Positions 35,809 to 45,175 are shown, counted from the stretch's first letter. The stretch is 64,000 nt of DNA from Salinarchaeum sp. IM2453 (GCF_019693215.1 NZ_CP081183.1:375226-439225), one strand, 5' to 3'. Translations and numbers: made by a program. The notes: generated by a model not told the origin, from the letters alone.

Positions 35809-37665
35809 ATGGCAGACAGTGACGATTCTTCTTTACAGCGACGATCATTCTTGGCAATTGCTGGTGGAACATCGGCAGCAGCACTCGCTGGATGTACTGA
35901 CCTATTTGACGATGATGAAGAACCAGAAGGGTGGGAGACATGGGACCACCCAGACAATGTACAGAAAGCTCAGGACGCTTGGGAAACAATCGAACAGAAC
36001 ACTGGCCCGACTGAGGAAGAACAAGACGCACGTGCTGAAGCTCACGTAGAGATAGAGGAAGCACGGCGGGATGACATGATCATTCTGCCGTTCTACCACG
36101 GGCTGGAAGAACGGTTTATTCTTCCTGAAGTCGACATTGAACCATTCGGAAGTCTGGGAGAACATCGACAGCGGTTCGATGAGGTTGAAATCGAAGACTC
36201 TGACAGGACAGATAGCGACACACTTGAGCTAATTAATTCAGGGATGAGCACGTTGGATCCGATCGAGTCAACGGACACAGCATCCGGTATTGTCATTAAT
36301 CAGGTCTACGAGAACTTAACTCAATACGAAAACGGAGAAATTGAAGGACTGCAGGGACAACTAGCAGAAGACTGGGATATTAGTGACGACGGGGAGACTT
36401 ATACGTTCCACCTGAAGGAGGATGTTGAGTTCCACAATGGAGAAGAATTGACTGCTGATGACTTTGTGTATTCATTCCGACGGCTCGCTGAGTCTGACAA
36501 CAGTCAGCGAGCGAGCTTCATGTTAAACTCTGAGAATCTTGCTATTGAGTATGACGAAGATGAAGATGGCGGGGTAGTTCCAGACAGTATTGGTGTAGAA
36601 GCTGAAGATGACCATACACTTGTGGTTGAACTTCGTGAGGCAACGCCAGCGGCACTTGACATTCTCGCATATGATGCATTTGCTGCCATCCCAGAGGGCT
36701 ATGTGGGCGACATTGAGGGGTATGACGGTGAGATGGATCAGGAGGACTTCTCTACAGAAGAGATGATTGGAACCGGTCCGTTCGAGTTTGTTGAGTGGAC
36801 ATCTGGAGAGGATGTTGAAGTCGAGCGGTTTGATGATTACTACGAAGGGGCTGCGAGTATTGAAACTGTACACTGGGAAATTGTTGAATCAGATTCTACT
36901 GTAAATACAAGAATTGAGGAAGGGAATGTCGATGTATTTACAATCCCAATTCCATTCTATGAGCCAGATAAAGTAGAAGTAGATGACACAGATGATCTTG
37001 GCAGGGAACTTGGCACATATGATCACGACAATCTAGGAGAGATTGATTATGTCAGTGTTGGAACGCTCAGCACATATTATATCGGATTCAATGCACGGCA
37101 TGTGCCACTTCCAGTTCGGGAGGCTGTTGCACATGTGACAGACCACGAAAGTTTCATTGAAGACATATTCAAAGGACGTGGAGTACCAGCATTTAGCTTT
37201 ACACCACCATCAATGTGGGAGGAAGAGTTTGGAGATGTAACATCATACGATGATTTTGCGGAGAACTTCCCATACAGCAAAAATGACAACGACAGAGACG
37301 CTGCAGAAGAAGTCCTTGAGGAAGCTGGGTATACCGACGACGATCCATTTGAGGTCACGATGACAACGTACGATGACGAAGCATTCCAAGAGTTCGGTCG
37401 ATCAGTTCGTGACCGGCTTGAGGGCATTGGTGTTGATATGGATCTGCGTGAAACGGAATTCAATATTCTGATTGGCGACGGCGAAGATGGAGACTTAGAG
37501 ATATTTACGCTTGGATGGATCTGGAGCTGGAATGACCCTATCTACGGTCATTTCGGATTTGAGCCTGAGAACACAGATACGTCACTGATACCAACTGAAG
37601 CAGATGGATACTATCTAGATTGGCAGAAGGCAGCGGAAGGAGTCGTCGAGGACGAAAACGAATAA
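35809..37665 (+). CDS. dppA: Dipeptide/oligopeptide ABC transporter substrate-binding lipoprotein, apparently circularly permuted
   Basis: 618 aa. It has a Tat signal (RRSFLAIAGG) and lipobox LAGC with Cys29, so it is exported folded and lipid-anchored. Residues about 42-122 (QKAQDAWETIEQNTGPTEE, EAHVEIEEARRDDMIILPFYHGLEERF, VDIEPFGSLGEHRQ) look like the C-terminal block of haloarchaeal family members, placed here at the front. The usual N-terminal part (LINSGMSTLDPIESTDTASG) follows at 140. The protein then runs through EDVEFHNGEELTADDFVYSF and ends at YYLDWQKAAEGVV, just where that C-terminal block would normally begin. It is the first gene of the operon with the two permeases and two ATPases. 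Confidence 0.88.
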   Translation: MADSDDSSLQRRSFLAIAGGTSAAALAGCTDLFDDDEEPEGWETWDHPDNVQKAQDAWETIEQNTGPTEEEQDARAEAHVEIEEARRDDMIILPFYHGLEERFILPEVDIEPFGSLGEHRQRFDEVEIEDSDRTDSDTLELINSGMSTLDPIESTDTASGIVINQVYENLTQYENGEIEGLQGQLAEDWDISDDGETYTFHLKEDVEFHNGEELTADDFVYSFRRLAESDNSQRASFMLNSENLAIEYDEDEDGGVVPDSIGVEAEDDHTLVVELREATPAALDILAYDAFAAIPEGYVGDIEGYDGEMDQEDFSTEEMIGTGPFEFVEWTSGEDVEVERFDDYYEGAASIETVHWEIVESDSTVNTRIEEGNVDVFTIPIPFYEPDKVEVDDTDDLGRELGTYDHDNLGEIDYVSVGTLSTYYIGFNARHVPLPVREAVAHVTDHESFIEDIFKGRGVPAFSFTPPSMWEEEFGDVTSYDDFAENFPYSKNDNDRDAAEEVLEEAGYTDDDPFEVTMTTYDDEAFQEFGRSVRDRLEGIGVDMDLRETEFNILIGDGEDGDLEIFTLGWIWSWNDPIYGHFGFEPENTDTSLIPTEADGYYLDWQKAAEGVVEDENE

Positions 37666-37777
37666 AAGTGAATTAGTACCGCTACTTCCGGAAGAGAAGA
37701 AATCCTAGTATCTAAATACCCTTCAGCGACAACGAGATAACAGCCTTATTCATGAGAATTAACGGGAGTGAGCTGTC

Positions 37778-38836
37778 ATGAGCCGATGGCGATATTTTCT
37801 TAAGCGCTTGTTGCTATCAATCCCAATTCTGTTTCTTGTCGCCACCATTCTGTTTGTCATTCTCCGGCTAGGACCACTTGACCCGGTTGCTGCTATTCTT
37901 GGTCCTGATGCCGGAGGTGGCGATGCAGCAGAAATACGTGAATCACTTGGACTGAATGAGCCGCTGTGGACCCAGTATTACGAGTTTATGGTAAACCTCG
38001 TAACCTTTGAAGGCCAGTCGTGGGTGATCCAGCCAGGTACGTCCGTACAAGCAATGATTGCGGACTTCGCACCACGGACAATTTGGCTTGGATTCTGGGC
38101 AATTCTCTTGCCATTATTTATTGGAATTCCCCTCGGGTTCTACGCTGGACTTCGTCCAAATAGCTTTGGAGATTACGTTGCGTCCTTTGGTGGAATTGTG
38201 TGGCTTGCAATGCCAAACTTTTGGCTGGCAATTATAATTATCGGACTTCTTGTGTCAACCCAAAACGGTGCTGGACCGCTTGGATTTGATTGGTATACGT
38301 TTGGACCGGAGATTGACTCAGTTGTTACAGCACCGCCATTGAACTTTGTCGATGAGTGGGTCTCACTCTGGTTTATTTCAATACCAATAGCATTTAATTT
38401 TGGCACGATTGCAGAAGCGATTAAGATCATATTACCACCAGCATTGGTACTGGGATCGGCTTCAATGGCAACAGAGTTACGTATTGGACGAACCGCAATT
38501 CTTGAAACAATCAACTCGAATTACGTCGAAACTGCGAAGGCAAAAGGACTGTCTGATCGAGTTATTGTCTGGAAGCATGTATTTCGAAATGCACTGATTC
38601 CATTGATTCCAGTGATCTCTAATGAAGCATTCCTGCTGCTTGGAGGATCTGTAATTGTTGAAGTAGTCTTCGGTATCAATGGAATTGGTTGGTTGTTCTT
38701 CGAATCAGCAGTCGATGGAGACCTTCCACTTGCAGGGTCACTATTATTCCTGTTTGCAATAATTATTGTGCTTGTTAATATTCTCCAAGATCTTCTCTAT
38801 ACAATTCTTGATCCACGAGTAGGGTTGAACCAATGA
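37778..38836 (+). CDS. dppB: Peptide ABC transporter permease (DppB type)
   Basis: 352 aa. The N-terminal helix and PLDPVAAILGPDAGG..AAEIRESLGLNEPLWTQYYEFM are typical of DppB/OppB. The coupling loop reads ATELRIGRTAILETINSNYVETAKAKGLSDRVIVWKHVFRNALIPLIPV, the EAA motif that contacts the ATPase. There are six or so helices. It overlaps the next permease by 4 bases. Confidence 0.93.
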   Translation: MSRWRYFLKRLLLSIPILFLVATILFVILRLGPLDPVAAILGPDAGGGDAAEIRESLGLNEPLWTQYYEFMVNLVTFEGQSWVIQPGTSVQAMIADFAPRTIWLGFWAILLPLFIGIPLGFYAGLRPNSFGDYVASFGGIVWLAMPNFWLAIIIIGLLVSTQNGAGPLGFDWYTFGPEIDSVVTAPPLNFVDEWVSLWFISIPIAFNFGTIAEAIKIILPPALVLGSASMATELRIGRTAILETINSNYVETAKAKGLSDRVIVWKHVFRNALIPLIPVISNEAFLLLGGSVIVEVVFGINGIGWLFFESAVDGDLPLAGSLLFLFAIIIVLVNILQDLLYTILDPRVGLNQ

Positions 38837-40632
38837 CGATGGAAACAGCTGACACCAAGACATTTCGCGAACGTATCGCTGAGAACCCTCGGCCAGCAGT
38901 AATATGGGGAAGTGTGCTCGGGGTTTTGGTTCTCCTTGAGTTGGGCCATTACGCTGCTGGTGCTCTCTGGTTTGGGGGAGCGATTGGGACTGCTCTCTCC
39001 GGGATAGCGAGCATCCCATGGTTTGTGGGAGGAAATATTAATAGTGTAGTCATTGACTCGTTTGAATCAATTGGAGTCGATGCTGAAATTGCGGCTATAC
39101 TTGGGGTGACTGCCGGCATCATAGCCATCGGAATAACGGCCGTAATATTATTGTATATCGCTGCAGCAATCATACATCAGATTACGGACTATTCGCTCGT
39201 GGGTCAGTTTGGTGTCGAAAAAGGTAGTCAAATCTCAATACTCGGACGAGAAATAGTGATAACAGAACCAGTCAAAAAGCGATTAGAGCGAATTGTCGGA
39301 GCAGGAATACTAGCTGTTGTGACAGGCTTGCTGTTAGTACCACCAGTCGCAGCAGTTGTAGACATTATTTTGGGCACAATGCGCAATGCCATCAGCTGGG
39401 TAGCATCACTCCCCCATCTAACGGATCCAAGTCTTATTTCCAATGATGGATATCACGGACCCAACGGTTGGGAAAATACGTTCCTTGGACTCAGTGCAGC
39501 ACTTGCATGGTTTATTCGTGTAGTCGTTGTATATGCATACGCGCTATTCTTACTGTACTGGCTCTGGCGAGGATACAAGATATTCAAGAATAACTATCGA
39601 GTCGCTGACTGGACACCGACTGATGACTGGATACGTCGGTTTAGCACCCACTCATGGGGAATATTTGGGTTCGTGACGATATTTATCTTCGTCATAATGG
39701 CAGGTTGGGCACCATCTCTTGCGACATATCCAATCAGTCATAATATCTATTCGCCTTTCGATTACCATATTCAGTACTGGGATGGACAAGGCGTTGAAAC
39801 AATCAGTCACGGGGAAGCAAACGATAATACCCGTTCCGATGGAGGGGAGTCGACAGTTGGACCGTTGAGCTACGATCAATATGACCGATGGGCTCCAATG
39901 GGCACAGCAAGCGGTGGACAGGACCTGTGGACATTCGTTGTCTACGGTGCCCGAACGTCGCTGATCATTGGTCTAACAGCCATCATCCTCGGTGGGTTGA
40001 TTGCGCTTACGCTCTCGATGATTACAGCATATTACAAAGGGATCGTTGATACGCTAACAGTTGTTGCGACTGATACGATCATCTCAATTCCGGCGTTCCT
40101 GTTTGCATTGCTCCTACTGGTGGTATTCGGAGATGCAAACCACCCAATCGCCGAACCGCTTGATGGTGGAATACTACTTGCATTAGCATTTGCATTTGTT
40201 TACTGGCCAGGGATGTGGCGAGCAATTCGTGGGCCATCCTTGCAAGTTGCCGAGCAAGAATGGGTCGACGCAGCGAAGAGTTACGGTCAGAACCCATTTG
40301 TGATAATGCGAAAGCACATGGTCCCCTACATTGCCGGGTATTTGATGATCTATGCATCGTTGCTCCTTGGGAGCATTATCATTGCAACAGCGGCACTTTC
40401 ATATCTTGGAATCGGAGTTAGTCACCCAACTGCAGAGTGGGGACGACTTATCAGTGAAGGAGAAGTCTACATTAACACGAATTCATGGCATGTCGCCACG
40501 CTACCTGGAATTATGATTGTGCTCATCGTGACTGGATTCAACGCCCTCGGTGATGGAATTCGAGACGCGATCGATCCAGAAAGCAACATTGAGTCAGGTG
40601 AGGGTGGTGCCGTTGGAGGAGGTGGTGCATAA
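38833..40632 (+). CDS. dppC: Peptide ABC transporter permease (DppC type) with long N-terminal extension
   Basis: 599 aa; DppC proteins are usually about 300-350. The permease core is in the last 260 residues, with DLWTFVVYGARTSLIIGLTAIIL and the EAA loop EQEWVDAAKSYGQNPFVIMRKHMVPYIAGYLMIY. The first 330 or so residues add about six extra hydrophobic helices, including LVLLELGHYAAGALWFGGAIG and LAAALAWFIRVVVVYAYALFLLYWLWRG. A soluble loop facing the binding protein follows (YDQYDRWAPMGTASGG). Extended DppC proteins occur in haloarchaea; the role of the extension is unknown. Confidence 0.9.
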   Translation: MTMETADTKTFRERIAENPRPAVIWGSVLGVLVLLELGHYAAGALWFGGAIGTALSGIASIPWFVGGNINSVVIDSFESIGVDAEIAAILGVTAGIIAIGITAVILLYIAAAIIHQITDYSLVGQFGVEKGSQISILGREIVITEPVKKRLERIVGAGILAVVTGLLLVPPVAAVVDIILGTMRNAISWVASLPHLTDPSLISNDGYHGPNGWENTFLGLSAALAWFIRVVVVYAYALFLLYWLWRGYKIFKNNYRVADWTPTDDWIRRFSTHSWGIFGFVTIFIFVIMAGWAPSLATYPISHNIYSPFDYHIQYWDGQGVETISHGEANDNTRSDGGESTVGPLSYDQYDRWAPMGTASGGQDLWTFVVYGARTSLIIGLTAIILGGLIALTLSMITAYYKGIVDTLTVVATDTIISIPAFLFALLLLVVFGDANHPIAEPLDGGILLALAFAFVYWPGMWRAIRGPSLQVAEQEWVDAAKSYGQNPFVIMRKHMVPYIAGYLMIYASLLLGSIIIATAALSYLGIGVSHPTAEWGRLISEGEVYINTNSWHVATLPGIMIVLIVTGFNALGDGIRDAIDPESNIESGEGGAVGGGGA

Positions 40633-41972
40633 TGGCAACAACACAAGCAACTGATGATATGATGACGGCCGAAAAAGATATTGTACAGGTTAGAAACCTC
40701 CAGACAGCATTTTTCACGGATAAAGAGACAATCCGAGCGGTCGACGGAATTTCATTTGATCTCACTTCTGGAAAGACCATAGGAATTGTTGGAGAAAGTG
40801 GGTCAGGAAAAAGTGTCACCGCTCGTTCCCTGATGGGGTTAGTTGATGCTCCTGGGCGGGTACTCCAAGGAAGTAGTATTCAATTCCACAAGTTGGAGAC
40901 GGTCCAAGCATTCGCAGACTCATTTTCACGACGGGCCGTCGATATAACGGAGCTTGAAGCTGAGTATGACGCAGAGACGATATTCGAAGAAGAAGTCAAT
41001 GCAACACCAGAAAGCCTTGGATACGAATCTATCGAGGAAATTGGACTTGCAGAGCTAGCTGCCCATGACTATCTTGATGATTTAGGAATCGTAGATTCCA
41101 GTGATTGTATATTCATTACAGAAGGGTCAAAGGAGCGTCCAGAAGCAGGATTTATCGAACTTAGCCGGATCAGTGGGAAAGCACAGCGAAAAATGCGAGG
41201 AAAGCAGATTGCAATGGTGTTCCAAGATCCATTGACAAGTCTGAACCCCGTCTATACAGTCGGTAACCAGATTAAAGAGGCACTCCGCTTGCATCAGGGA
41301 CTAACAGGGAGTGCAGCAGATGAAAAGGCAATCGATCTACTGGACTCCGTTGGAATTCCTGATGCACGGCGGCGGCTGACAGAATATCCACACCAATTCT
41401 CCGGTGGCATGCGACAACGAGCAGTTATTGCGATGGCACTTGCTTGTGATCCGGAGGTTTTGATCGCTGATGAGCCAACAACAGCACTTGATGTTACAAT
41501 TCAGGCGCAGATTCTAAACCTACTAGAAGAACTGCAAGAGTCAAGAGACCTAGCAGTAATGTTCATCACCCACGATATGGGCGTGATTGCTGAAATCTCT
41601 GACCGCGTTAATGTCATGTACGCCGGAGAAGTTGTAGAATCGGCAAACGTTGAGACACTGTTTGAAAATCCAAAGCACCCGTACACGAGAGGATTGCTCA
41701 ATTCAATCCCAGCACGGCAAACCGGTGATCGTCTAAGCACAATCGAAGGGAGCGTGCCAACACCGAACGAGCCAGCGCAATATTGTCGGTTTGCTCCACG
41801 GTGTCCAAAAGCATTCGATGAATGTGAAAAAGTCGCTCCAGTTCCAGTAGATGTCAACGAAGAAAGTACAGACCATAGCGCAGCATGCCTCTTGTATCCA
41901 GAGCAGCTATCGAAAGGTGCAGCTGTAGAACACCATCAGAGTCGGCAGAAAAAACAAGGTGATAACCAATGA
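40632..41972 (+). CDS. dppD: Peptide ABC transporter ATPase (DppD type) with internal insertion
   Basis: 446 aa. Walker A is GESGSGKSVTARSLMGL, near residue 55. The Q-loop MVFQDPLTSLNPVYTVG comes only near residue 195. About 80-90 extra residues (acidic, ITELEAEYDAETIFEEE... to IFITEGSKERPEAG) lie between. The signature FSGGMRQRAVIAMALACDPEVLIADEPTTALD follows, then the C-terminal oligopeptide domain with its Cys set (YCRFAPRCPKAFDECEKV, AAC). It overlaps its neighbours by 1-4 bases. Confidence 0.92.
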   Translation: MATTQATDDMMTAEKDIVQVRNLQTAFFTDKETIRAVDGISFDLTSGKTIGIVGESGSGKSVTARSLMGLVDAPGRVLQGSSIQFHKLETVQAFADSFSRRAVDITELEAEYDAETIFEEEVNATPESLGYESIEEIGLAELAAHDYLDDLGIVDSSDCIFITEGSKERPEAGFIELSRISGKAQRKMRGKQIAMVFQDPLTSLNPVYTVGNQIKEALRLHQGLTGSAADEKAIDLLDSVGIPDARRRLTEYPHQFSGGMRQRAVIAMALACDPEVLIADEPTTALDVTIQAQILNLLEELQESRDLAVMFITHDMGVIAEISDRVNVMYAGEVVESANVETLFENPKHPYTRGLLNSIPARQTGDRLSTIEGSVPTPNEPAQYCRFAPRCPKAFDECEKVAPVPVDVNEESTDHSAACLLYPEQLSKGAAVEHHQSRQKKQGDNQ

Positions 41973-43546
41973 GCCGAGAAGTAACTAAGCCCAGAGATGA
42001 AAAAAGAGAGGACGAAGATGTGCTTGTACAGGTTCGCAATCTAAAAACATACTACGACGACAGTGGTCTCCTTGATGGAACTCCGCCGGTGAAGGCAGTT
42101 GACGGTGTTTCATTTGACATCAAAAAAGGAGAAACACTTGGGCTTGTCGGAGAGTCAGGCTGTGGAAAAACAACGTTAGGCCGCACACTACTGCAGTTAG
42201 AGGATGCAACTGCAGGTGAAATAAAGTTTGACGGAACCGATATAACGACGCTGAGAGGTGACGAAATCAAGCAATGGCGACGCAACGCACAGATGGTCTT
42301 CCAAGACCCAGATTCAAGTCTCAATGATCGAATGACTGTTGGTGAGATCATTAGAGAGCCGCTTGATGTGTATGACTGGAAAAGCAAGAAAGAACGTCGT
42401 GAGCGTGTAAAGGAGCTACTTGACACCGTTGGGTTAAAACAGGAACACTACTTCCGATATCCACACCAATTTTCTGGGGGTCAAAGACAGCGAATTGGGA
42501 TCGCACGGACCTTGACGCTGGAGCCAGACTTCATTGTGCTTGATGAGCCGGTTTCTGCCCTTGATGTATCGGTGCAGGCCGAGATTCTAAATCTTCTCAA
42601 AGATCTACAGGACGAGTTTGATCTGACATATCTCTTTATCGCACACGATCTTTCAGTTGTAAAGCACATCTCTGATCGAGTTGCAGTAATGTATCTCGGA
42701 AACGTGATGGAAATCGGTCCAGTTGATGAAATCTTCGAGGATCCAGCACATCCCTATACACACTCATTGCTGTCAGCAATTCCACGTCCTGACCCAACGG
42801 CTGAAAGCAACCGGATTACACTCCGAGGGACACCCCCAAGCCCACGATATCCGCCAAATGGATGTCCATTCAGCGACCGATGCCCAGCCCGAATTAGACC
42901 AAAGGAGTACAAAGATGTTGATGAGGACCTATGGAATAAAATCAGCATTCTTTGGACAGTAATCAAAGAGCGGAACCGCGCTGATCGGACAGTTACAGAG
43001 CGGATTAAAGAGTTACTTGGTGGAAAGACCCGGTTTGGGTCAATTGATGAGATTTATGAAGAGGTGTTTGACGGACGAGACATGCCTGAGAAGGTTGCTA
43101 CAGTGCTTGATGAAGTTGCAGAGTACGTTCGAGATCACGAAGAACAGAAAGCACTTGATCTACTGAACCAAGAGTTTGGTAGTATCTGTGATCGTTTTAA
43201 AGACTCTTGGACTCGAAACGTTGTCTCTGAGATTGAAACACAGGATAGCATCCAGAAGTCGATCGCGGTTTTGCTAGAAGAAACGGATGGGATTTATGAT
43301 GATCTTGAAGAGCAGGAGGCGAAGTCGATTGTTGAAGATGTACAACGACACCTAGAAAATGAACAAAGGGAACAAGCAGTCAAAACGGTGGCTGAAGCCG
43401 TTGGTGGAGCATACGATCCGATGACAGAAGAGGAGATCAACACACCTCGCCTGCATAATATCGGAGACAAAGGTCGAAAGAGTATGTGTCATCGCCATCT
43501 CTCCCGATATCGGGATCCAGATGAAGTACTGGAAGAACGTTACTAA
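41969..43546 (+). CDS. dppF: Peptide ABC transporter ATPase (DppF type) with long C-terminal insertion
   Basis: 525 aa versus the usual 320-350. Walker A GESGCGKTTLGRTLL, Q-loop MVFQDPDSSLNDRMTVG, signature FSGGQRQRIGIARTLTLEPDFIVLDEPVSALD and His-switch IAHDLSVV are all intact. The C-terminal oligopeptide domain starts (GCPFSDRCPARI) and is then interrupted by about 190 helical, acidic residues. The final conserved SMCHRHLSRY comes only at the end, so the Cys cluster is split by the insert. Confidence 0.9.
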   Translation: MSREVTKPRDEKREDEDVLVQVRNLKTYYDDSGLLDGTPPVKAVDGVSFDIKKGETLGLVGESGCGKTTLGRTLLQLEDATAGEIKFDGTDITTLRGDEIKQWRRNAQMVFQDPDSSLNDRMTVGEIIREPLDVYDWKSKKERRERVKELLDTVGLKQEHYFRYPHQFSGGQRQRIGIARTLTLEPDFIVLDEPVSALDVSVQAEILNLLKDLQDEFDLTYLFIAHDLSVVKHISDRVAVMYLGNVMEIGPVDEIFEDPAHPYTHSLLSAIPRPDPTAESNRITLRGTPPSPRYPPNGCPFSDRCPARIRPKEYKDVDEDLWNKISILWTVIKERNRADRTVTERIKELLGGKTRFGSIDEIYEEVFDGRDMPEKVATVLDEVAEYVRDHEEQKALDLLNQEFGSICDRFKDSWTRNVVSEIETQDSIQKSIAVLLEETDGIYDDLEEQEAKSIVEDVQRHLENEQREQAVKTVAEAVGGAYDPMTEEEINTPRLHNIGDKGRKSMCHRHLSRYRDPDEVLEERY

Positions 43547-43980
43547 TGGCTATTAAAGGAACGACAAGGTCAGATCAAATTAAACGACTGCTGTTGCGGT
43601 GGACAGACGCATTAGGCTATGCGCTCTGGTTTGCAGTTGGATCAATTATTGGAACGATAGTTCTTAGTGCGGCTGCTGGCTTAGGATTGGCTGGATCAAA
43701 ATACCTCTTGTTTGTCTGGGGATTTTTACTTATGGCATATGCGACAATAGCATTGTGGCCAACCTCTCCGGAAGATGTCGGCCGGGACCCCAAGACAACC
43801 TCAATTCCAAAGAACCCAGACACAACCCGGTTTCAGCGTCTTGTTCGGTTACTACCGCCTCTTAGATGGCTTCCAGTACTGAGTGCACGTGAGCAATACA
43901 GTAACGGCGCAAAGCTATTTTTAAGCAGCATACTCGTTCTGTTGAGTTCAATCATAATGGAGATTGGGTTGGGAATTTAG
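43546..43980 (+). CDS. Small membrane protein at the end of the peptide transporter operon (DUF7555-like)
   Basis: 144 aa. Its ATG shares a base with the dppF stop, so it is translated with the transporter. It has three or four hydrophobic helices: ALGYALWFAVGSIIGTIVLSAAAGLGLAG, YLLFVWGFLLMAYATIALWP and LFLSSILVLLSSIIMEIGLGI. A polar, proline-rich loop (PTSPEDVGRDPKTTSIPKN) separates the two halves. The name DUF7555 is from memory. It could be an accessory subunit of the transporter; the coupling is the only evidence. Confidence 0.7.
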   Translation: MAIKGTTRSDQIKRLLLRWTDALGYALWFAVGSIIGTIVLSAAAGLGLAGSKYLLFVWGFLLMAYATIALWPTSPEDVGRDPKTTSIPKNPDTTRFQRLVRLLPPLRWLPVLSAREQYSNGAKLFLSSILVLLSSIIMEIGLGI

Positions 43981-44075
43981 CTAATTCGCGGGCTCTCCTA
44001 GCTGGGTAAAGCTTCTTCATTCTGCACATGAATCCATCGAAAGGCGTAACGGGGGCAGAATCGTAATATCTACCA

Positions 44076-44585
44076 ATGAATCCTGATGATAATGCACCCC
44101 CATCAGTAGGAAAGGGCTCCCAAACACGGAAGAAAGCATGGCAGCGAACCATAGCAGAACAACAGGAACTGATAAACTCACGTGAAGAGGATGGATGGAC
44201 GGTCGTCAAGGTCCGTTCCGGAAACACATCCCCACTCGTTGAAGATGAAAAGGCCGGTATTGAGTTTATTGTTCCAAAGAGCGATGCAAATGAAGTATCA
44301 TCTGTTATTGAGGATAACGAATTTGACGACTACGTAATGTACCGGAACAAGGTTGGAGGATCGATAATGCTGGTTCTTGAGCTACTTGATCTAGACACGG
44401 AAACTGCAATTTCAGTCGCGGGAGACTTTCGAGGTGCAAAAACAAGTCAAATGATTGATCAAATCATTGATCTTGATGAAGTTACATTTCGGCTTTCAAA
44501 ACTGGACAAGACCGTTGTAGCAGAATTCACGTATGGGCATTACAAGCCATTGATGCCCGTTGACTCTGACAAAGACGGTCCCTAA
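44076..44585 (+). CDS. Conserved haloarchaeal protein, DUF7529-like
   Basis: 169 aa, soluble and acidic. [31 protein letters not shown] leads a compact alpha-beta fold with [41 protein letters not shown] and [16 protein letters not shown] do not recognise a function (DUF7529 from memory). It is convergent with hpt, overlapping its 3' end by 4 bases. Confidence 0.65.
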   Translation: MNPDDNAPPSVGKGSQTRKKAWQRTIAEQQELINSREEDGWTVVKVRSGNTSPLVEDEKAGIEFIVPKSDANEVSSVIEDNEFDDYVMYRNKVGGSIMLVLELLDLDTETAISVAGDFRGAKTSQMIDQIIDLDEVTFRLSKLDKTVVAEFTYGHYKPLMPVDSDKDGP

Positions 44586-45136
44586 TCGACGATCTTCACT
44601 TCTCCGTCTTCGACAATGACATTGACAAGTGATTGAACATCATAATCGATCTCAAAGTCATCAACACCGTCTGCCTTGCGGATTGCAACGATTGTATCGA
44701 CAATTTCTGCGCCAATTTCATCCTCTAATGCCTGTGTAATAGCCGTCAATGTGCCACCAGTTGAAAGAACATCATCGATGACAAGGACTCGATCACCTTC
44801 GTCAACATCGTTAATATACATCTGACTTTCGTCATAGCCTGTCTCTTGGAATAGTTCTACCTCACCTTCGAGGCCGTATTTCTTTTTTCGAATGACGACC
44901 ATCGGGATGTCGGTCATCATGGATACAGCTGAGGAGATGTGTATTCCCATCGCAGCGGGCGTAACGATCTTATCGATTTGTTCAACATCGGTGCGCTGAA
45001 TAATACTGACAGCAATTTCTCTGAGCAATTCTGGGCGAACCATTGGAACCCCGTCACTGACTGGATGTACGAAGTACTGGTAACCGTCTTTTTCAACGAT
45101 CGGGGCATCCTCAAGTGATTCCTCAAGTAAGCGCAT
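44582..45136 (-). CDS. hpt: Purine phosphoribosyltransferase (archaeal hypoxanthine/guanine type)
   Basis: 184 aa. The PRPP-binding motif is [18 protein letters not shown]. The start [29 protein letters not shown] and [34 protein letters not shown] match the archaeal hypoxanthine/guanine PRTase group (APRT-like fold). It salvages purine bases. A 13 bp palindrome directly abuts the start codon (45137-45149), with A+T-rich promoter sequence behind it. Confidence 0.9.
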   Translation of the reverse strand: MRLLEESLEDAPIVEKDGYQYFVHPVSDGVPMVRPELLREIAVSIIQRTDVEQIDKIVTPAAMGIHISSAVSMMTDIPMVVIRKKKYGLEGEVELFQETGYDESQMYINDVDEGDRVLVIDDVLSTGGTLTAITQALEDEIGAEIVDTIVAIRKADGVDDFEIDYDVQSLVNVIVEDGEVKIVD

Positions 45137-45149
45137 GTCTACAGTAGAC
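45137..45149 (-). promoter_or_regulatory. Palindrome abutting the hpt start codon
   Basis: GTCTAC-A-GTAGAC is a perfect 13 bp inverted repeat ending at the base before the ATG. TTATAAAT and AATAAATG boxes lie just upstream. It is a candidate operator or leader hairpin. Confidence 0.45.
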
Positions 45150-45175
45150 GATTTATAAGTAATAAATGACCGGTC

